Below, piece by piece: positions 27,378-35,761 of a stretch of DNA of 64,000 bases. How positions within the stretch are numbered: position 1 is the stretch's first letter; every line of letters begins with the position of its first letter. The position numbers and the translations under genes were made by a program. The stretch covers positions 1 through 64,000 of the forward strand of contig NZ_JABSNL010000012.1 in NCBI RefSeq assembly GCF_013294025.1, read 5' to 3'. The notes below the pieces were generated by a model, which saw only the letters and a list, made by a program, of their open reading frames with translations, had not been told where the DNA came from and did not search any database. Origin of the DNA: Flavobacterium aeripolare (GTDB taxonomy: Bacteria > Bacteroidota > Bacteroidia > Flavobacteriales > Flavobacteriaceae).

Positions 27378-28074
27378 TTTTTATTACGCCAATAGCATAG
27401 ATAATTGATTGTTTATAATTGATAGATGAAGAGTTTATATCATATTTCGTAGTACAAGATACCTCACCTATGGCTAATTTCTCGTTTATAATTCCAATAA
27501 TGACTTGATTGTCAAATAAGAAGTTATTTGAAAATTTGTGATATTGAATTTTTCTTAAGGTGCTTGAACGATATGCTCTTAATCCCGTGTGGTACTCTGA
27601 TAGCTTATATCCAGTCAATGTGTTTTGGAATAGAGTTAGTAACCTATTCGCTACATACTTAGGTATGGGCATGCCTTTTTTTATACAATTACCTCCAAGT
27701 ATCCTTGAGCCGATTACAAAATCATATTTAGCAAATTTCAACATCGTAATCATTGATGGAATTAGGCTAGGAGAATACTGAAGGTCACCATGAATCATTA
27801 TTATAAATTTGAAATTGTTTTTTAAAGCGTAATCGTATAGAAATTTCTGATTTCCACCATATCCCAAATTCTTTGACTGCTTTATAAGAACTATACTTTC
27901 TGAAAGATAATCAGTTAGATCTATAATACCTTCAGGGCTACAATCATCACTAATTACAATATTTTGAAAACCACTTATTTGTATGTCTCTAATAACATTT
28001 ATTATGGTTTGATTTGCATTATATGCTGGGATTACCACTATGGTATCGTCAATTAATTGTTTGTAGTTAGCCAA
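27337..28074 (-). CDS. GT2 family glycosyltransferase (polyprenyl-phosphate type)
   Basis: This 245-residue GT-A enzyme starts its nucleotide-binding fold with VVIPAYNANQTI, followed by IVISDDCSPEG and the metal-binding region HGDLQYSP, then VIGSRILGG. This order is characteristic of dolichol-phosphate mannosyltransferase-like GT2 enzymes, which load a sugar on a lipid carrier. No C-terminal membrane anchors are present. It converges on and overlaps the GT-C-like gene of the hxs operon. The pair could form a two-step lipid-linked glycosylation route: GT2 loads the carrier and GT-C transfers. Confidence 0.82.
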   Translation of the reverse strand: MANYKQLIDDTIVVIPAYNANQTIINVIRDIQISGFQNIVISDDCSPEGIIDLTDYLSESIVLIKQSKNLGYGGNQKFLYDYALKNNFKFIIMIHGDLQYSPSLIPSMITMLKFAKYDFVIGSRILGGNCIKKGMPIPKYVANRLLTLFQNTLTGYKLSEYHTGLRAYRSSTLRKIQYHKFSNNFLFDNQVIIGIINEKLAIGEVSCTTKYDINSSSINYKQSIIYAIGVIKITLQNSYRQLFQN

Positions 28075-28237
28075 TTTTAAAAAAATATTTTTAATGTTTA
28101 ATGTTTAATCAATTTGGTGTAATTTTTTTTTAAAAAAATCCAGTAGCTAATATAGTATAGTTTTTAAGATTATTGACCTCGAAATAAATTATAGTGGATA
28201 ATATGTGTTTTTACCTCTATAGAAAAAGAGTGTTATT

Positions 28238-28426
28238 CTAAATTTCGATTTTTAATTTAGCGGTTAATTTTTCTATCAAAATTAAGTCTTTATCCTCTTT
28301 CGATTTCCCCATCGGTCTAATAGGTCCTAATGGCCAATTTAACCTAGTATTATTATAGAAAAGCACATCCTTTTTTAATATTTGTTCAATTTCTCCCAAA
28401 GTGTTGTAATCCACCCTTTGAAGCAC
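28238..28426 (-). pseudogene. Transposase C-terminal remnant (rve/IS3-like)
   Basis: An isolated frame of about 62 codons ends like the C-terminus of rve-type (IS3/IS481-like) transposases: EIEQILKKDVLFYNNTRLNW then PLGPIRPM, against the usual FYNxxRPHxxLxxxxP. No DDE catalytic part, no orfA and no inverted repeats are visible nearby. It is a decayed insertion-sequence fragment marking the border between the hxs/GT locus and the usher-like locus. The rest of the 28075-28499 gap is featureless AT-rich DNA. Confidence 0.5.
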
Positions 28427-28499
28427 TTCTTTTTTTATGGCTTGTACTTAAGTGAAATTGCCCAATTTTTAAAATTCTTAGTAACTAATTTAGAAGCTA

Positions 28500-31295
28500 T
28501 TAATTTGTAAATTTCTTAGTATTGATTCTTTTCTCTTTTACATTAATTGTAAAAGGAGGAATTACGGCAATTTTACCAGTCTCTAGTTTTACGTCTTGAC
28601 TTTTCATCGTGCAGTAAGTGTTAACGGGTAAGGATTGCTCGTCTAGCACTATACTGTATTCTCCTGTAGGTAGGAAAATTGTAAAATGACCGTTGTCATT
28701 GGTTTGTACTTTTTGTAATAGATTTCCATTTTGCATTACGTTAAATGCAAATCCGTAATTTCTTTTGTCAAAATCCAATGCGGTGTCAGTATTATAGTCA
28801 AAAACAATTTGCCCTTCTACTTTTCCACTTTGATGTAGTGGTAAATTTAGGTCGTAATTATGTCGATCTACGTTTATTGCAGTGTCATTATAATACCATC
28901 CATCTTGCGTAAATTGCTTTAAGTAATAAGTGCCATATGGGATCTTCTTATATGAAGCCGTTCCTTGATCATCTGTTCGCAATGCAATTTTATTAATATT
29001 GATCGTATAATTTGTCGCTAAACTCTCATCAGAGTCCATAATGTTATTATTATTCTTATCATAAAATGTGGTGATTTTTATGGTGCTCTTTTTATCTGGA
29101 TTTAGAATGGTGTTTTCTAGTTTTACCGAAACACCTAGTTCTACAGTGATAATATTATTTACCAATCCAGCAATGTTATAATTGTACCAAGAGGAATTTA
29201 GAAAGGTGCTAAATGATTTGCCGTTGTATCTTGTGTTTATAAATGCCGATGGAGATTTACCGTATACAATATCGTCAATGTAAGTAAATCCACTGTTTAA
29301 ATTTAGTTTATCATCAAAGAAATTGCTGGTGTAAAATAGAGAAAGGGAGAGTTTTTGATACTCTTTGTTAGCATTATTTACTGATGAGAAAATGTATTCA
29401 GAAAGGTAGTAACTTCCTAATTGGTACACTGAATTGATATTGAAATTTTTATAGTTGTAGTTGGCGTTAATTCTCATTTGATATTGATCTTTAACATATA
29501 TTGGGTAGCGCACCGCTCCAGTTTCAATTCCTAAAAGAGCAGACTGTCTCGAAATTGAATTTACCCATGAAAACTGTTGAGTGACACGGCTTGCGACCAT
29601 TCTTTGTGGTCCGTTACTGTTTATGTTATTTAATAGTGTGCTGAAGCTATTAGATTGTTCGCTCTGATATTGATATGCTAGGTTGTAACTGAAATTTTTG
29701 CGTTTAGGAAACCTGTTCCCCACTTCTAAACGAGTATTTGACGACTCTTGATTTGTTTCAAATGAAAAGTATTTTGGTGAGAAATTAGCATAGGTCGCGT
29801 TAGCATATACATTTTGCTTTTTTAAAGGAGTCGAAAAACTCTGTTGTAACTGTATGTTTCCTCTACGATTTCCAGGATAGTAATCTGTGCTAAAAAAGTA
29901 ATTTCCGTTTAAATTGATCTCGTTTATTTTTCCCACATAGTTTGACTCGGCTGCAAATGAGGTTTTCGTTGATGCATTCGAATCATATGTGCTTAATCCC
30001 CCATTTAACTTTGCAATTACATTCCAGTCATTGTTAAAATCATACTTTGCGGTGGTCCCAACAATATTGTGCTTTGCTTTTTCGAATGGATCGTAACTAT
30101 ATAGGTAATTTGCAGATAAATTCTTGCTACTGTTTTCAGGATTTAAAATTGCATTTGCGTAGAAACCGTAACCGTTTTTTAACCAACTGTTTTCTTCGAT
30201 TAGATTGTAGTTTTGATCTATAAAACCAACTTCAACTTTTTGTTTCTTATTAAAAGTATGGCTGTATTCTGCTCCTCTTCCTACAAATACCATTTCGAAT
30301 AATTTATTTATATTACCCACAGTAAATTGATTGCTTCCTTGACGGTAGGTCAAGTCTGTACTAGTAACTAAGGGTGTTTGCAGCCCATCAGATAGTGCCA
30401 CGTTACCTCGCATAAATAAGTAACCTGAGGGAGTATTTATTCCGCCTGAACCTCTAATTTGGTAAAAATTTACATTTCCACCTAGTTTTCTATAACTGGC
30501 ACTGATTTCGTTAGATGTCTCTTTTGAAAAACTTGTAAAATCTGTTGCTTGGTATTGTTGTGTACTCGAAATATTCTGTATATCAACGTTTGTGTTTCCG
30601 AAAATTTCTTTATCAGGATTTCTAAAACCAGAAATTCTTACAGTGTAAGTAGATTGTTTTGCTAACGCCTTAGAAGGTAGGTAAGTAAAAGTAAAAATAG
30701 AATCTTTTTTAACCCCCAAAGTAGCAGTTTGTTCAATAAAAAGGTTAGCAGTTGAAGGGTCTGGAAATTTACAGACTAAAGTTATGTTTTGAGGTATATT
30801 ACCTCTATTCGTAATTTTTACTTTTACGGCTATCGGTTGGTTGTTCGATTGATGATATATCGTATTGTCAATTGAAGATATGTCTAAAGTACGATCTTGA
30901 ATTATGGTGTGTGTCGTATTTTGTTCTGCTATAACAGTGCCTTCCATAGAAATTAAGCGACAAGTTAATACAGAAGTACCCGCAATAACATCTGCACCTA
31001 TCACATATTTTACAGGAATGTGACGTGTTTCTCCTGGATCTAATTGTACGACCGAGTAATCACCGTTTAGATTTCGAAAACCTTTAGCTGCTTCAAATTT
31101 AATCTTACCTTTTATTGGTGTGCTAGTGTTATTTTTAATAACTACAACCAAGCTTAAAAGTGTAGGTTGTTTAAATGAAGTGTCGTTTTGTAAAGTCATC
31201 ACAATTCCAGTACCGCCATTTTGTGCTAAAATGGGAGTGCTGAAGAGTAGGAAAAGAATAAATTTAGATAAAAGTCTCAATTTATTGAAGGGCAT
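28500..31295 (-). CDS. Usher-like outer-membrane protein of a chaperone-usher-like locus
   Basis: This 931-residue protein has a signal peptide ending PILAQ. Residues about 27-235 look like two NEW3/Ig-like beta domains. Residues about 240-735 are dense in alternating aromatic beta-strands with short turns (YLFMRGNVAL, LSANYLYSYD, NLAYQYQSEQ), as expected for a large outer-membrane barrel. The C-terminus has two carboxypeptidase-regulatory/SdrD-B-like Ig modules: FYDKNNNNIMDSDE with the Asn/Asp calcium-loop pattern, then GKVEGQIVFDYN. Barrel followed by C-terminal Ig modules parallels FimD/PapC-type ushers. No direct usher family match is claimed; genomic context (PapD-like chaperone, pilin-like genes) drives the call. 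Confidence 0.55.
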   Translation of the reverse strand: MPFNKLRLLSKFILFLLFSTPILAQNGGTGIVMTLQNDTSFKQPTLLSLVVVIKNNTSTPIKGKIKFEAAKGFRNLNGDYSVVQLDPGETRHIPVKYVIGADVIAGTSVLTCRLISMEGTVIAEQNTTHTIIQDRTLDISSIDNTIYHQSNNQPIAVKVKITNRGNIPQNITLVCKFPDPSTANLFIEQTATLGVKKDSIFTFTYLPSKALAKQSTYTVRISGFRNPDKEIFGNTNVDIQNISSTQQYQATDFTSFSKETSNEISASYRKLGGNVNFYQIRGSGGINTPSGYLFMRGNVALSDGLQTPLVTSTDLTYRQGSNQFTVGNINKLFEMVFVGRGAEYSHTFNKKQKVEVGFIDQNYNLIEENSWLKNGYGFYANAILNPENSSKNLSANYLYSYDPFEKAKHNIVGTTAKYDFNNDWNVIAKLNGGLSTYDSNASTKTSFAAESNYVGKINEINLNGNYFFSTDYYPGNRRGNIQLQQSFSTPLKKQNVYANATYANFSPKYFSFETNQESSNTRLEVGNRFPKRKNFSYNLAYQYQSEQSNSFSTLLNNINSNGPQRMVASRVTQQFSWVNSISRQSALLGIETGAVRYPIYVKDQYQMRINANYNYKNFNINSVYQLGSYYLSEYIFSSVNNANKEYQKLSLSLFYTSNFFDDKLNLNSGFTYIDDIVYGKSPSAFINTRYNGKSFSTFLNSSWYNYNIAGLVNNIITVELGVSVKLENTILNPDKKSTIKITTFYDKNNNNIMDSDESLATNYTININKIALRTDDQGTASYKKIPYGTYYLKQFTQDGWYYNDTAINVDRHNYDLNLPLHQSGKVEGQIVFDYNTDTALDFDKRNYGFAFNVMQNGNLLQKVQTNDNGHFTIFLPTGEYSIVLDEQSLPVNTYCTMKSQDVKLETGKIAVIPPFTINVKEKRINTKKFTN

Positions 31296-31305
31296 TTTTT
31301 AGGGT

Positions 31306-32331
31306 TTATTGAGGGGTTATCTCGTATACTAAAGTAGTAGCATAATCATCAGACTTCGCGCTAATCAAACGTTGGTCTTGACCAGTGGTATAATATTTAA
31401 TATCATATTTGTAAGTTGTCAAAGTGCTTGTATTCGTTTTTACGAGCACTTGATTTGCTGTGCTCAAAATAATTGGTGTAATTCGTTGATTGCTGTTTGA
31501 GCCTGCTAACAAAGTAAGGTTGACTACATCAATTGGGATAGTATTTCCAGTTGCTGATTGTAGGATATTGTTAGTAGAATGAACTTTTATTTGGAAATTA
31601 GTGTTACTCTTTACCGATAAACCATCAGTGTAGGTCACGCTGGCACCGTTGCTGTAATCTTGAATGCTCTTAAACTCTAAAACACCTTTTGATGCACTAA
31701 AATTAATTTGCATTGACATCTCATCAGCTGCGGGTGGAGCATCAGTGATATTACCAATATGTATTTGGAACGTTTGAGTAGTTCTACCAATGATTCCATT
31801 ACTTTGATTATAAGTTGTGAATTCCATAGGAATCGTAAATCTTGTCCATGCAGGAAAATTACCTAAATATGCTCCACCAATTACCGTAAAATTAAATTTC
31901 ATTTGTAAAAAATAATATGAATTGTTTTGCGATGAATTATTGTATAAAGCACTGTTCGAATTTGGTATTAAAAATACTTCTGCATTCTGCTGCAATATTA
32001 CATTTAGTGGTGCACCAATTTCAGCAAATGAGGGTGTTGCCAGTGGTGACTGTTGCCCAGTTATTGTAGAAGGTTGGAAAGAAATTTTATTTGCATCGAA
32101 GGTGTATTTGCCATCGTCTGAAACTATATTTTGGTTAATCTTTGTTGATAATTTCCAGTTAGTAATATTAAAATTTCCATTTCCAGCTAATTTTACTGTT
32201 AGTGCTTCGGAACTGCTATTTCCATTATATGATGTCACTTGTAAATACGAATTGGTATTAGAAGTGAATGCTACTTGTGAAAAGCAACTTAATGACAACG
32301 AAAGTGACAAGATAATGATGAATTTATTCAT
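31306..32331 (-). CDS. Tip-adhesin-like secreted protein of the chaperone-usher-like locus
   Basis: This 341-residue secreted beta-rich protein has a signal peptide ending SCFSQ. The N-terminal half forms one domain. The C-terminal half (from about residue 205, MQINFSASKGVLEF) follows the pattern of the two pilin-like proteins of this locus, including the last strand YATTLVYEITPQ against YTTELTYTIVSK. A two-domain protein whose second domain resembles the subunits is the layout of chaperone-usher tip adhesins. The start overlaps the chaperone gene by 8 bp, and its stop lies 10 bp from the usher-like gene, so chaperone, tip and usher are one unit. Confidence 0.55.
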   Translation of the reverse strand: MNKFIIILSLSLSLSCFSQVAFTSNTNSYLQVTSYNGNSSSEALTVKLAGNGNFNITNWKLSTKINQNIVSDDGKYTFDANKISFQPSTITGQQSPLATPSFAEIGAPLNVILQQNAEVFLIPNSNSALYNNSSQNNSYYFLQMKFNFTVIGGAYLGNFPAWTRFTIPMEFTTYNQSNGIIGRTTQTFQIHIGNITDAPPAADEMSMQINFSASKGVLEFKSIQDYSNGASVTYTDGLSVKSNTNFQIKVHSTNNILQSATGNTIPIDVVNLTLLAGSNSNQRITPIILSTANQVLVKTNTSTLTTYKYDIKYYTTGQDQRLISAKSDDYATTLVYEITPQ

Positions 32332-33115
32332 AATTAAAATTTAGTTCAGCCATTTCTAATTGGGCAGCATCTCCATAATCAATGATTATCGAAGCATTGT
32401 AGGATCCTTTTTCTAAAGTTTCTAGTACAGGTAGACTCAGAGCGCGCAGGTTGCCCGGTAAAGTATAAAACACAACATTGTCTAGTACTGTTTTTTTACC
32501 TGTTTGGGTGTTTAATATCTCTCCAGATATTTTTCCATCGACCCATAGCTTAGATTGATTTCGAAATTTTAAATTGATCATGTTCAATTTTTGGTCGTAC
32601 TTTAAATCTTCTATTTCTAGTTTTCGAATAAAATTTTCAGGATAACTATGAAATACTTTTATTCCAGAACGGATACTCACTTTAATAGACGCTCCTTTAT
32701 TGTCAACATCATCCACAGGATTCATTTGGCTTACATATAAAACGGCAGTATGTGCTGCTAATGTATCGTTATCAACTTCAGGAGGTGTAACTGTAATTTC
32801 AAGCTCTTTTTTTTCTCCTGGCTTTAAGCTAAAGTAGTTGTCGCTATTTTTTATGGAAATCCAATTTGCACAAGAATTTGCAAGCGTATTTGAAGAGAAC
32901 ATTTGGTTTTCCCCTTTTTCGTCATATTCCCAGTCACCTAGACTGACAGCTAAATCCAATGTGTTTTTTGCGCTTACATTAGTTACTGATATCATTTGTG
33001 TGTTGCTTACACCAGATTTTGAGTCAAAGTATACTCTTGGAGGTGATACTGAAATGCCTGTTTGCGCATTTACTTGTAGAATGAAGAGAGAAAGAAATAA
33101 AATAAATTTATTCAT
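32324..33115 (-). CDS. PapD-like periplasmic pilus chaperone
   Basis: This is a protein of about 263 residues with a signal peptide (FLSLFILQVNAQ). The ATG at 33115 was chosen because the longer frame adds 15 residues ahead of a clean signal. The mature protein starts GISVSPPRVYFDSKSGVSNT, the typical first strands of a PapD/FimC chaperone. The conserved VTNVS and a Trp near SLGDWEYDE follow, then a second Ig-like domain ending EMAELNFNYE. In chaperone-usher systems this protein completes the fold of each subunit by donor-strand complementation and delivers it to the usher. It sits between the pilin-like genes and the tip and usher-like genes. Confidence 0.72.
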   Translation of the reverse strand: MNKFILFLSLFILQVNAQTGISVSPPRVYFDSKSGVSNTQMISVTNVSAKNTLDLAVSLGDWEYDEKGENQMFSSNTLANSCANWISIKNSDNYFSLKPGEKKELEITVTPPEVDNDTLAAHTAVLYVSQMNPVDDVDNKGASIKVSIRSGIKVFHSYPENFIRKLEIEDLKYDQKLNMINLKFRNQSKLWVDGKISGEILNTQTGKKTVLDNVVFYTLPGNLRALSLPVLETLEKGSYNASIIIDYGDAAQLEMAELNFNYE

Positions 33116-33174
33116 TGTAGGCGTTTTTTGGGGGAGCAATAGCATTATGTTGAAAAACACAAAGTTACTAAATA

Positions 33175-33207
33175 AAAAAATGCCGCAATTTCTTGCGGCA
33201 TTTTTTT
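33175..33207. terminator. Hairpin after pilin-like gene 1 (terminator/attenuator)
   Basis: TGCCGCAA/TTGCGGCA stem with a 4-nt loop (33181-33200), flanked by A-run and T-run so that it can work on both strands. It separates the subunit gene from the chaperone gene. Partial read-through would give more subunit than assembly machinery. The same hairpin follows pilin-like gene 2 at 34077-34104. Confidence 0.75.
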
Positions 33208-33227
33208 ATTGGTATATAAATTAAAGC

Positions 33228-33746
33228 TTATTTGCTTACAATTGTATAAGTAAGTTCTGTAGTGTAAACTGTAGGTGTTTGACCTGCAATATAGTTATCA
33301 AGGTAAGCATCTGCTCCAGCTCCTTTATAAGCCACAGATATTTTTTTATCTACTCCACCTGTCGTAGAAGTTACAAGTACTTTGTCATCAGCAGATAGAT
33401 TTAAGGCCGTGTATGTTGCACCAGTTAATGCAGCAGTACCTGCAGTAGGTGTAAGTTGGATGCTGTTGGTATTAATAGTTTTTCCTCCATTAGTCATTGA
33501 TGCAGTTGCGCTTTTTACTTTTACTTCAAATCCTCCAGTGCTGTAAATATTTAAGTGGTCAGTATTTGTAGAAGTAACACCATTTTTATAGTCGTCTTTT
33601 GAAGCGTATTCTAAGTCAACACTTCTTTGAGCAGTATTAATAACAAGTGTTTGAATTGGTCTTAATTTTACGTTTAAAGTAACGTTTTGAGCTTGAACTG
33701 TAGATAGTCCTAATACGATAAAAGATGCGATAATTAAATTTTTCAT
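33228..33746 (-). CDS. Pilin-like secreted subunit 1
   Basis: This is a secreted beta-rich protein of 172 residues; the start was placed at the ATG at 33746, which begins the signal peptide MKNLIIASFIVLGLSTVQAQ. The mature N-terminus has an alternating hydrophobic strand (NVTLNVKLRPIQTLVIN), as needed for a donor strand. The C-terminal strand is YTTELTYTIVSK, similar in style to spore-coat-U and pilin subunits. It is closely related along its whole length to the gene at 34132-34653. Family membership is inferred from context. Confidence 0.65.
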   Translation of the reverse strand: MKNLIIASFIVLGLSTVQAQNVTLNVKLRPIQTLVINTAQRSVDLEYASKDDYKNGVTSTNTDHLNIYSTGGFEVKVKSATASMTNGGKTINTNSIQLTPTAGTAALTGATYTALNLSADDKVLVTSTTGGVDKKISVAYKGAGADAYLDNYIAGQTPTVYTTELTYTIVSK

Positions 33747-33782
33747 TGGGGTATGATTTAAATTTTGATTTGTTTTCTGGTG

Positions 33783-33790
33783 CAAATGTA
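33783..33790 (-). promoter_or_regulatory. -7 promoter element of pilin-like gene 1
   Basis: Minus-strand TACATTTG matches TAnnTTTG, 37 bp upstream of the ATG at 33746. Apart from this and the hairpin at 34077-34104, nothing is seen in the 33747-34131 gap. Confidence 0.4.
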
Positions 33791-34076
33791 TGGTGAAATT
33801 CAAGTACGATTTTTATGAATTTTCATATTTCAGATGATATGCATATATTTCTGTTGAACTACTTTTGAATTTTTAAAAGAGCTAAATAAGTAGGCAAAGG
33901 ATTACAGTTATTTTTCGGTATTCGATGTGTTTGTAACAAATAAGAACTCTTTTGTTTGTAATAATCGAGTTCAAATAAAGGTATTTGATATAAAAATTGC
34001 TTCTAATGAAGCTTTAAAAAAATAAGTAGTGCTGAAAACAAGGAGTTTAAATCAGTACTAAACCTATTATAAATAA

Positions 34077-34104
34077 CTGATGCCGCAATTTCTTGCGGCA
34101 TCAG
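34077..34104 (-). terminator. Hairpin after pilin-like gene 2
   Basis: CTGATGCCGCAA/TTGCGGCATCAG, a 12-bp perfect stem 28 bp past the stop of pilin-like gene 2. Its core is identical to the hairpin after pilin-like gene 1. The T-run on the minus strand is short, so termination may be partial. Confidence 0.65.
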
Positions 34105-34131
34105 TTGTTATTTCTATATAAAATTATTTAA

Positions 34132-34653
34132 TTATTGGCTTATCATTGTATAGGTAAGTTCGGTACTGTAGATTGTTGGGTTTTGAGTAGCGATATAATT
34201 GTTAAGATAAGCATCTCCTCCAGCTCCTTTATAGGCTACAGATATTTTTTTATCTACTCCGCCGGCTGTAGATGACACTAAAAGACTTTCGGAAGTTGAT
34301 AATTTGACATTTGACAAATATGTTGCTCCAGCTACTGCATCGCTTCCTGCACTTGCTGTAAGTTGAATACCGTCAGCATCAATTTTTTTAGTTCCATTCA
34401 CCATCGCTGCCGTGGCGCTTTTTACATTTACTTGAAAACCTCCGGTGCTATAAATATTTAAATGATCTGCGTTTGTTTTAGACACGCCGTTTTTATAATC
34501 CTCTTTCGAATTGTATTCTAAATCAACATTTCTTTGACTAGAATTGACAACTAATGTCTGGATTGGTTTTAATTTTATGTTCAATGTAACGTTTTGTGCA
34601 TAGACTGTAGGTAGCCCTAATGCAATAAAAGATACAAGTAATAAATTCTTCAT
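34132..34653 (-). CDS. Pilin-like secreted subunit 2
   Basis: This 173-residue paralogue of the adjacent pilin-like gene has a signal peptide ending VYAQ, the first strand NVTLNIKLKPIQTLVVN and the last strand YSTELTYTMISQ. Both proteins share the block DHLNIYSTGGFQVNVKSATA and the Gly/Asp-rich VDKKISVAYKGAG. The two genes are a tandem duplication that kept the downstream hairpin. They may be alternative or major and minor subunits of the same surface fibre. Confidence 0.65.
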   Translation of the reverse strand: MKNLLLVSFIALGLPTVYAQNVTLNIKLKPIQTLVVNSSQRNVDLEYNSKEDYKNGVSKTNADHLNIYSTGGFQVNVKSATAAMVNGTKKIDADGIQLTASAGSDAVAGATYLSNVKLSTSESLLVSSTAGGVDKKISVAYKGAGGDAYLNNYIATQNPTIYSTELTYTMISQ

Positions 34654-35052
34654 TTGGGGGAATGTTTAAATTTCTAATTTGTTTCTCTTCAATTATAATT
34701 ACAGTCTTAAATTTAGTATTGTGTTAAACTTGTAGGCCGTAATTGTTTATCAATGTATAAATGTACCAATTATAGATGGTTATTTGCTTTGTTTTAATGA
34801 AAATTTACACTATTCAATAATAAAATGAAGTTAGTGGTAATGCCTACTATATATATATATATGTTAGGTTCTCTATTACTATTTTAAAGCTATTTACTAA
34901 CAATGATATATTGCTCGTGTTATTACTAATTATAAGATTATGGATAATTTTTAAATAACTGCAGCAATAAGATTATAGTTATCCTCCTCTCTTCTTCGAT
35001 AGTTAAAGGGTAGCTCGTTTAGCTTTTGGCTGTTTTTCTTTCGAAAATAAAA
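34654..35052. other. AT-rich gap with short (TA)n tract
   Basis: About 400 bp without a gene, upstream of the pilin-like genes and downstream of ribE. It contains a (TA) dinucleotide run at about 34848-34862. A near-consensus minus-strand -7 element (TACATTTA) near 34770 may serve pilin-like gene 2. Nothing else can be supported. Confidence 0.4.
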
Positions 35053-35086
35053 CAAATAAAAAAACCTCAGTGATTAGCTGAGGTTG
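35053..35086 (-). terminator. Terminator of ribE
   Basis: AACCTCAG/CTGAGGTT hairpin (35063-35085). On the minus strand it is followed by seven T, 24 bp past the ribE stop. Confidence 0.85.
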
Positions 35087-35109
35087 GTGCTGTAATGCTA
35101 ATAGCGTGC

Positions 35110-35700
35110 TTATAATTTGTTAGCATGTAATTTTGATACATATTTACCTATAACATCAAATTCTAAGTTAATTTTTGTTCCAACTTTAAAATCGCTAAAA
35201 TTAGTGTGTTCGTGTGTGTACGGGATGATGGCAACGCTAAATTGGTTTTTCTTAGAATTCACTACCGTTAAGCTTACTCCATTTACTGTGATAGAGCCTT
35301 TTTCGATCGTTAAATTGTTAAGTGCTTCATCGTATTCAAAAGTGTAGGACCAGCTACCATTTGTTTCTTCTGTGGCGATACATACTCCTGTTTGGTCAAC
35401 ATGTCCTTGAACAATGTGTCCGTCCAGACGATCACCTAGTTTCATGGCTCTTTCTAAATTTACTTGGTCGCCAGTCTTCCAATCGCCTAAGTTGGTTTTT
35501 TGGATCGTTTCATCAATTGCGGTCACTGTGTAACTATTGCCGTTGATTGCAACAACGGTCAAGCAAATGCCATTGTGAGCGACACTTTGATCAATTTTTA
35601 ATTCGTTAGTTATTGAAGTTTCTACTGTAACGTGTAGGTTGTCTTTATCTTTTTGAATTTCTTGGATAGTACCAAGGGTTTCTATTATTCCTGTGAACAT
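35110..35700 (-). CDS. ribE: Riboflavin synthase
   Basis: This 196-residue enzyme dismutates two 6,7-dimethyl-8-ribityllumazine molecules into riboflavin. The start is the ATG at 35700, giving the invariant N-terminus MFTGIIE; the open frame extends further only as noise. The two tandem lumazine-binding domains are visible, each with a G(I/V)CLTV or G(V)SLTV motif (HNGICLTVV near 47, VNGVSLTVV near 145) and IDETIQKTNLGDW / IPYTHEHTNFSDF. It is divergent from pdxA, with overlapping promoter elements in between. Confidence 0.95.
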   Translation of the reverse strand: MFTGIIETLGTIQEIQKDKDNLHVTVETSITNELKIDQSVAHNGICLTVVAINGNSYTVTAIDETIQKTNLGDWKTGDQVNLERAMKLGDRLDGHIVQGHVDQTGVCIATEETNGSWSYTFEYDEALNNLTIEKGSITVNGVSLTVVNSKKNQFSVAIIPYTHEHTNFSDFKVGTKINLEFDVIGKYVSKLHANKL

Positions 35701-35717
35701 TTCTTGTTTTATTTTAC

Positions 35718-35738
35718 TAAATTTGTACTTCAAAATTA
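35718..35738. promoter_or_regulatory. Divergent -7 promoter elements between ribE and pdxA
   Basis: Plus-strand TAAATTTG (35718-35725) lies 36 bp before the pdxA ATG. Minus-strand TAATTTTG (35731-35738) lies 30 bp before the ribE ATG. Both match TAnnTTTG, and they are only 5 bp apart, so the two polymerases would compete for this site. Confidence 0.5.
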
Positions 35739-35761
35739 GTAATAAATAATTAGTAGTCATT

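Noticed and set aside
34848..34862. (TA)n tract as a possible phase-variation switch of the pilin-like genes
   Set aside because: It is short, lies about 200 bp from the gene start and does not sit between promoter boxes. There is no evidence for switching.
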